Origin: Nilaparvata lugens
Taxonomy: Eukaryota > Arthropoda > Insecta > Hemiptera > Delphacidae
Reading direction: 5' to 3'
Assembly: GCF_014356525.2 (NCBI RefSeq)
Contig: NC_052518.1
Location: 96,850,943 to 96,914,942 of the forward strand
Length of the DNA: 64,000 bases
The stretch's first letter is position 1. Every line of letters starts with the position of its first letter. This document shows positions 57,734 through 64,000 of the stretch, piece by piece. Below the pieces are notes generated by a model, which saw only the letters and a list, made by a program, of their open reading frames with translations, was not told the origin of the DNA and did no database searches. The translations under genes and the position numbers were made by a program.

Positions 57734-59175
57734 GCTGATTTGAAAATTTTATTTTCCACTTGAAAATTTGAATAGCTATCATGAAAATGTCACAAAATAT
57801 GTTTGGAATAATATTATGTTACGTTCAATGACCGACTTTGTAACAGACAGTAGTAGTAAGCTGAGAGAAGCAATCAATTATCTCAAATTTATCATCACAC
57901 AAGAACTGTTATTGAAGAAAAACTTGAAATAATCCTTATCAACAATGAAAACGTCAAACAAAACAAAAGAGGTTTGATGAATGGCCTAGGTCCTATTGTA
58001 AAATTTGTTACTGATGGTAATTTAGACGCATATTATGGACAAAAATATGATAAATTAATTTCTAAATTGTATAACAACCAAGATAATTTGATTATCCAAG
58101 TCGCTAACCACTATTCCGTTGGTCAAAACATTATTGTCAAATTTAATAGGACTATCAAAATGTAAACGAAAACTTTGAAGAAATGAAACAAAAATTCATG
58201 TTACTAAAAAATGATTTTGTAGAATTGGGAAGAATACAATACATTTTGAATCAACCGCTTGTAATATAATGCTAAGTATAGTTCAAGATATTGAAAACTT
58301 GATTCCATTCTGCAAAGTATGCGTTCTTCATCCTAGCATTATTATCTACTAAAGTATTGTTTAACAAACTTTTGAAGGTGTCGAAATATAATAAGTAGCT
58401 TACAATAGAGATTAAATTTGATGAGATGTTAGAGATAGAAAAATTAGTAGACCTGAATTGTAAGTTTATTAATATTCAGATAATTCATTTTCTTGAATTT
58501 TAAATCGTGGGAGAAATAACTATATTTATACAAAATAAATATTTATTGAAATCTATTGGAAATCTGGAAAATTTTAAAATAGAATGTTTAAATTAGAATT
58601 GTGAATTGATAGTAGATAACTAATACCTATGCTCATCTGAAAACATATCCCATCAACAATTACCCTGCGAAGCAGCGATCATCTCGACCGACACAACGGA
58701 CAACTGTGAATTCACCGCTGTCCAAATCGAAGAGAATCTCTTAAAATGGATCCCCGAAATGCAGCAACACCTGGCAGTTTTACCAAAAAAGAGACTTTCA
58801 ACATCGAGAGTAAAACTGAAACAGCCGTGACAACACTTCAAGGAATCTACCTTATCAACACAGCTTAAGGAAGAATATACTATCAAGGAAACCCTCTCCT
58901 TCACTCATCTCAACTTACAGGACACCCGAAATTCTTAGAAAACATAAAATTCGAACTTCAAGATCATCAACTTACAGACTTCCAAATTAACATTCAAAAT
59001 TTGGACTTAATTCGATACCAAAAAAAATTTAATCAATTATTCGAAAACCGTATTTCACACGACAGACTTGAACGCCTTCACTGTGACATTTGTGCTGTGA
59101 ACAAAAACTTGAAAGAAAAGATCCTTCTTCTAGAACTTGGCAACCTACCCCCGAAGTTCTCTATAGGGATGGAGG
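57734..59175 (+). pseudogene. Errantivirus env remnant (copy B)
   Basis: Counterpart of 31754-33190 with the same basic site and MNGLGPIVKF block (57974 onward). A 118-codon frame at 59001-59357 covers the C-terminal part, runs through the polypurine tract and enters the LTR. Not functional. Confidence 0.75.
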
Positions 59176-59342
59176 AGTTATATTGTGAGAATCTGCAACA
59201 GTCATCAACTTATAGACAGTATTTCGGCAAACCAAGTAGACATCTCAGCTCTCAGTTCCCACGACTGGAGATGTTCAGTCCTGCTCAGACCCGCTCAGAC
59301 CATCGTAGCGAACAGTACTCAGTAATTTTTCTTCAAATTATT
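59176..59342 (+). repeat. Errantivirus 3' LTR, probably partial (copy B)
   Basis: Counterpart of 33191-33357, after GGGATGGAGG. Confidence 0.6.
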
Positions 59343-60120
59343 AATACACATGTATAATCGATTATTGGAAGTTTTATAATTTGCGTGCCAATAAATAGGT
59401 TTTTGTATATCTAGAGTGAAAAGTATTGATTTTTCTCCCTGAGGGGAAAGTTTGATTGAGTTGAACAATTATTACCCTGAGGGAGAAAAGCATTTTCCAC
59501 TCGTGATGTACACAACATTTTTCCTCCACCTACATTTATAGAAACTGCAAATCAGATAATTTTATATAACTCACGATATTGGTGACAATTTTTTCTTTTA
59601 CAACATAACATTAAAATCTAAGAACTAAAAACCGGTCGTAAGGCTGGCACTTCCGATTGCGCTATCTATCGGCAAAAGTTGTAAAAATTATCAGCTGGCC
59701 GACTATCAACAAATGCTGCCTACAGTTCGCGCGTTTCAGATTTCAATCGCAGATGAAAAATATTTGTTGGCTGGTATTTTGAATAGAATAAAATATTTAA
59801 AAATATGTATTCATGTTTATCGTCTACTAATATCAAGTATGTAATATCATACAAACATATATTTCATGAGTTGGTAAAATTTCTGGTTGAGGTATTGAAT
59901 TCAGTTAGCTCAATGACAGACAACTCTATTATGTTTCCTCATCTGAGCTTCGAACTTCCAGCCTATTTCCAATGTGAGTTTATAAAATAGAGATACTTTC
60001 GATATTATTTTAATGGAGTTACTTTTACTCCCTAGGAAGTTTTTCTGTTTTTTAGTCCCGAGAGCGAAAAAGTGAGACTTGAGTATTATGTTTCAGGGAG
60101 TAAAGTAAGTACTTGAAGGG

Positions 60121-60349
60121 CAGGTCACACCGAGCTCGCGTCCGCGGCGGTAGCGAAGTCAAAAAACTCGCCTTCCATGTTATTAAGTTGTGCAGGTCAC
60201 ACCGAGCTCGCTACCGCGGAGGTAGTACCTCGGCGGTAGTTTCACTTCGCGAACCAGGCGAACTTTTGAAACGTCTCCTAGTGGGAGTACCGCTAGCGGT
60301 AGTGAGCTCGGTCTGACGTGGCCAATCTAATAACATGGAAAGCGAACTC
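60121..60349. repeat. GC-rich inverted-repeat element (copy B)
   Basis: Counterpart of 34132-34360, without visible differences. Confidence 0.75.
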
Positions 60350-60446
60350 CAGAACTTCGCCATCGGTAGCGCATGCGCAGAATACCGAGACCCACACGTG
60401 ACAATGACTCATTTGCATGCCTAACAGCAATGCAACATTTTGGAGC

Positions 60447-61765
60447 GATTGCTGAGATCGGGTCTGGCTAACCCCGGCGCAACGTTGGTCAAGCGCAACT
60501 TTGGTCTCGGCTAAAAAATCGGTTTGCTGAGATCGAGTTTAGCCGCCGGTCATCTCTTGGTCGAGAGCAACTTTGATCCGCGGGTTTAGCCAGACCGACG
60601 CTCAAGTTTAGCCAGACCGAGGCGCAACTGGAGGAATCCACGGGGAATTATTGTCGCAATGTTGGCAACAGCCATCTCGAATGCTACTTTGGCTCTCACA
60701 CGCTGTCTTTGCATATTGCTTTTTTCATATACAGCGAATACTTCAGAAAGATCTTTTCGAAGTAAGTCAGTTTTGTTTTCACCATCTTTAACAATTGAAA
60801 GTTCAATATAACATGTATTGATAATTGTTCATTCAGTTTCATGCATGAATATCAATAGATCATGACTGTATGTAAATCAGTTCATGTGATTGAAACGTAG
60901 TTCCCTTAACCAATGCTCCAGCACTTTTTTTAGTATGGTACCCACAAAATGTCCCAGTTATGATTAAAGAGTAGTTTCCACCGGGGACAGGAGGATATAC
61001 AAATCTCCAGTAATATCTGAAAACATGGATATATCCCTCCCCCCAATATATTTTTTGCACTTGAGTAAAAATCATGAAAATCGTAGGTTTGAATCTATAG
61101 CTTTGAAACTATTTTTTGAAACAATTGATTGACTAATAAAATTATATTTCCATTCTATTTGTTATATGAACTGAAATATCATAGGCCTGTGATATATTAT
61201 TCTCTATAGTAAAGTAGATATATAGAGATATATCTATAAACTATAGATATATTATTCTCTAAAGTAAATAATGATTAGCCAACTGAACATAAAGAAACTT
61301 CATTATTAGGATGTAGTTTTTCAAGTAGAAATTGCTTGAAATCACACCAAATTGAGGGTATTTTTCTAAAATTTTCCGGGGGAGGCCCCCCGGACCCCTT
61401 TCTCAAAGACGAACCCCAATTTGACATTAGTTTTTGATAAAATCGAAACAATAGCAAGTTAATAGCTTAATCCCGAACTTAAACCTGCCTCCTAGCAGGT
61501 CTAAGTTGGAGTCTAAAATCATCATTTTTGCTCCTGAGATTATCACATTTTAGCCTGTTCCCGATCTCAGCAATCCACCGAGATTATCTTTTAAACACGA
61601 GTTGATCTACGCTTGAACTCAGCAATCCAGCGAGATTAGTTTTTAGCCTAGACTGGAACTCAGCAAACCGATTTTTAGACCGCAGGTTTTTCCCTGCGAT
61701 AATTGCCGGTCGGCCAACTTTTGCGCTCGAGCGTGGTTAATCCCGATCTCAGCAAACCGTTTCTA
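60447..61765. mobile_element. Foldback-like element with TTGCTGAGATCGGG ends (copy B)
   Basis: Counterpart of 34458-36026, shorter because the 254-bp segment 34726-34979 of copy A is absent. Confidence 0.7.
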
Positions 61766-62608
61766 CCACAACTTAACAAAAAGACTGCAAAAAAACAGCA
61801 CTACTGGATGACTAACTTTCTTCAACTAACACTTTCGTCAACAGAGAAGTTTGGGGACCTAGAATTCACCTATCTATTCACCTTCTTCTTTTTCAACTTT
61901 GGGATTGTGTAAATTGTAAAACACTCGTTTATCCACCATTAATAGCAATTATAATGAAAATGAATGACAATAAATGATAATTATATAGCTATAATTATTC
62001 AATAAGTTCTACAAAGAATGAAAAGAGATTGAACATACGATCAGAGAAGTCAGAAGTGAGTATGTGAAACACAACCCAATTATTAAAGTAACTAAGAAAC
62101 ATATTATAGTTAGGTGATTTAAATTAATGAATATACAAAAAAGTTGACAACAGCAACAAAAAAATTACAGAAATGGGAAATTATGAATATGAGATAAAAA
62201 TTATTAACAAATAGCTTCTTACAATACTAATACTCAAGTTACTGTTGTTTTTGAGAATGCAAGGTTTGACATAATACATGTTATTATATTGAAATAGAAT
62301 CATTATTATTTTGTAGTACCCTACAAAAACTTTTTGTTTGTCACCCTATTATTGAATAGGGTGAATTACCAATCAAGTTGAAGCCTGGTCCTGACGATGA
62401 TGTTTTGACAACAAAAGTTGAAGTTGCAATCAGCCTTTGTTGTGTCGGGATCTAGTTACAAAATGTTATCAGTGTGCACCAGACCCCCACCCAACAAATG
62501 CCAATCGCCAGTCATTCAAAAGCACTCCGCTGATGTCCATTCCATGATATGCTCGGCGTCCGTTTGCTGGCTTTTAACAATAAATACTTACACTAACAAA
62601 AATATATC

Positions 62609-64000
62609 AACTAGCAGGGCACCCGTGCTTCGCTACGGGAATTAAATGATAAAATTATTTTTGTGAAACATTTATAATCTAAATCCTACCAAAATTGTTA
62701 TAATCGTTTTTGAGATAAGGCCACAACTTGACATGAAAATTATCAAGTCGAATCATTCAAATAATTAATTGATGTGTTGGAAGTGCTCTGTAGAAGAGTA
62801 GTCTAATTGCAGCGAATTTTGTAGGATATAAGGCGATATATGTAGGAGATAAGTCACCCTCAACTCTATTCATTGGCAATTAATATTTCTCGTTGACAGT
62901 TATCAAATTAGCAGTGATCATGTTATTTTTGCTTTGACAATTGAAGATTAAATTCCAAAATTAGGTTGATTCGGAATTTGATGAATCTGGTATCCATGGA
63001 TCTCTTGCTTATTCTGGAATTTTTGGCATAGCCTGTCGCTTACTTTTCGTTTCACTTATCCAAAAGAGTAAAAGCAGCCAATCCACTGATTCTTTCTTCC
63101 ATGGAAGTCCATTCATACATAAGAGTCCATTCATAATAGTATAACATTTATTGCAGCTGTTTTCACATGTCCTAAACTCTACAATCATACATTTTAATGT
63201 GGGATTATTTTAATGTGAATTTGCATAAATCTGAATAGAGTTTATTCAATCGCTTTGATTATTGACTACCATTATATGATTTCTTCCTTTAATCTTAGCT
63301 TGAAACCAAAAGCTTAGGGATGAAAATTTGGATGTAAACTAACATGTAACTCAATTTAATTTCTATCTAAACAACTTTAGAATTTACTTGTTATCTATCA
63401 ATATCAATAGGTTTGTCTTGTGTTTTAATAACATAATGGAAGGAAATAGAAGCAGCTGATGGAATATTATGTTTTTTTCGATTTAGTTTTTAGCTGATTT
63501 TGAAACATGAAAATATCAGGCCCAGTAGCACAAAAGCATGTTCAATTTCAATCAGGATTAAACTTCATGAGAATTAATCAGAGCAGGGTTTTTTTCAATA
63601 GAAGGCTTCTCTGATTGGTTCTCATGGTATTCAGTCCGGATTATGAATTAACAGACAGTGCAACTGTCTCTCTCAAGGCCATGGCTGCGTACAAACATAG
63701 AGCAACAGAGGAACAAATACAACAGAAGCTGAAGAAATTAGTCGCATTTCTATCACCTCACAATGAACATTCAACTACCATTATGTTTGGAGAGATCGAT
63801 TTTAAATTTCTTTTGCTATCATCCGGTCACTTTCTGAACCAGCTCCCAGATGTTCCATGAATACTGCAATGTTTTAAAATAAGGTCACCAAATTTGGTTA
63901 CTCAACTACAGTTATTATAAAGTTTTTTATTTGCTCACACTTTCTTACGTTTTCAACAGACTATGGAAAACTTTTTTCTGATCAGCTGCTACTTGAGGGA
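62609..64000 (+). mobile_element. ACTAGC-type dispersed element (copy B, cut by window end)
   Basis: Counterpart of 36873-38458; the right end lies outside the window. Confidence 0.55.
63615..63860 (+). CDS. Unrecognised 81-codon ORF in the ACTAGC-type element (copy B)
   Basis: Same frame as 37878-38123, with identical translation. Confidence 0.25.
   Translation: MVLMVFSPDYELTDSATVSLKAMAAYKHRATEEQIQQKLKKLVAFLSPHNEHSTTIMFGEIDFKFLLLSSGHFLNQLPDVP

Larger units (their letters stand above)
55590..59342 (+). mobile_element. Errantivirus-type endogenous retrovirus, 5'-truncated (copy B)
   Basis: Same remnant as 29700-33357 but with integrase in place. Order: pol linker, zinc-binding HHCC region, integrase core, pol end, env, polypurine tract, 3' LTR. 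This is the colinear order expected of an errantivirus from late pol onward. All frames are broken. Confidence 0.85.
39637..64000 (+). repeat. Large duplicated locus, copy B
   Basis: Second version of the locus, running off the window end. Compared with copy A it lacks the PIF/Harbinger plus Jockey insertion, keeps the left end of the hAT-type element, has another 764-bp sequence in place of a LINE, retains the errantivirus integrase, and lacks 254 bp near 60.7 kb. Several homopolymers are one base longer than in A, and the host exon is open here. Confidence 0.95.

Overview
The window is eukaryotic, AT-rich, repeat-dense intergenic DNA from an arthropod, most likely an insect. Evidence: non-LTR retrotransposons of several clades, an errantivirus-type endogenous retrovirus, hAT, PIF/Harbinger and TA-target DNA elements, and spliced coding sequence. 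The element set and general sequence texture resemble sap-sucking Hemiptera such as planthoppers, but that is a guess. No rRNA, tRNA, CRISPR array or bacterial-type operon was recognised. Almost everything that codes is a decayed mobile element. The only convincing host coding sequence is one exon, present twice.

Layout. 1-7937, minus strand: two RLE-type LINEs (R4/Dong-like: RT, then CCHC, then PD-(D/E)XK nuclease) lie head to tail and touch (ATT)n tracts. The downstream one is split by a nearly complete RTE-clade LINE flanked by a ~500-bp direct duplication of its target. 7976-10465 holds no recognised gene.

10466-39536 (copy A) and 39637-64000 (copy B, which stops at the window edge and corresponds to A up to about 38263) are two versions of the same ~29-kb locus, separated by exactly 100 N. 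They are nearly identical base for base but differ by whole insertions and many one-base homopolymer changes. The simplest reading is two haplotypes of one locus scaffolded in tandem. A true recent tandem duplication is not excluded, because the junction is hidden in the gap.

Order within the locus: a hAT-type element with an 8-bp TSD (in A it carries a PIF/Harbinger element that itself carries a Jockey LINE; B has the empty site); a diverged tandem array with a YY1/Pho-like motif and a MITE; a site where A has a LINE and B has 764 bp of other sequence; a block of hairpin modules; a decayed LINE with an SGNH-hydrolase ORF, interrupted by a TA-flanked MITE; about 4 kb without genes; the host exon (minus strand); a 5'-truncated errantivirus ending in an LTR (integrase kept in B, replaced by an env-derived duplicate in A); inverted-repeat and foldback-like elements; and an ACTAGC-type dispersed element with an unrecognised 81-codon ORF.

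There is no working gene system here. The main value is the paired record of the same locus with and without several insertions, which gives target-site duplications, empty sites and rearrangement junctions directly. I found no convincing new biological system; the best candidates for something undescribed are the hairpin-module family and the 500-bp target duplication.
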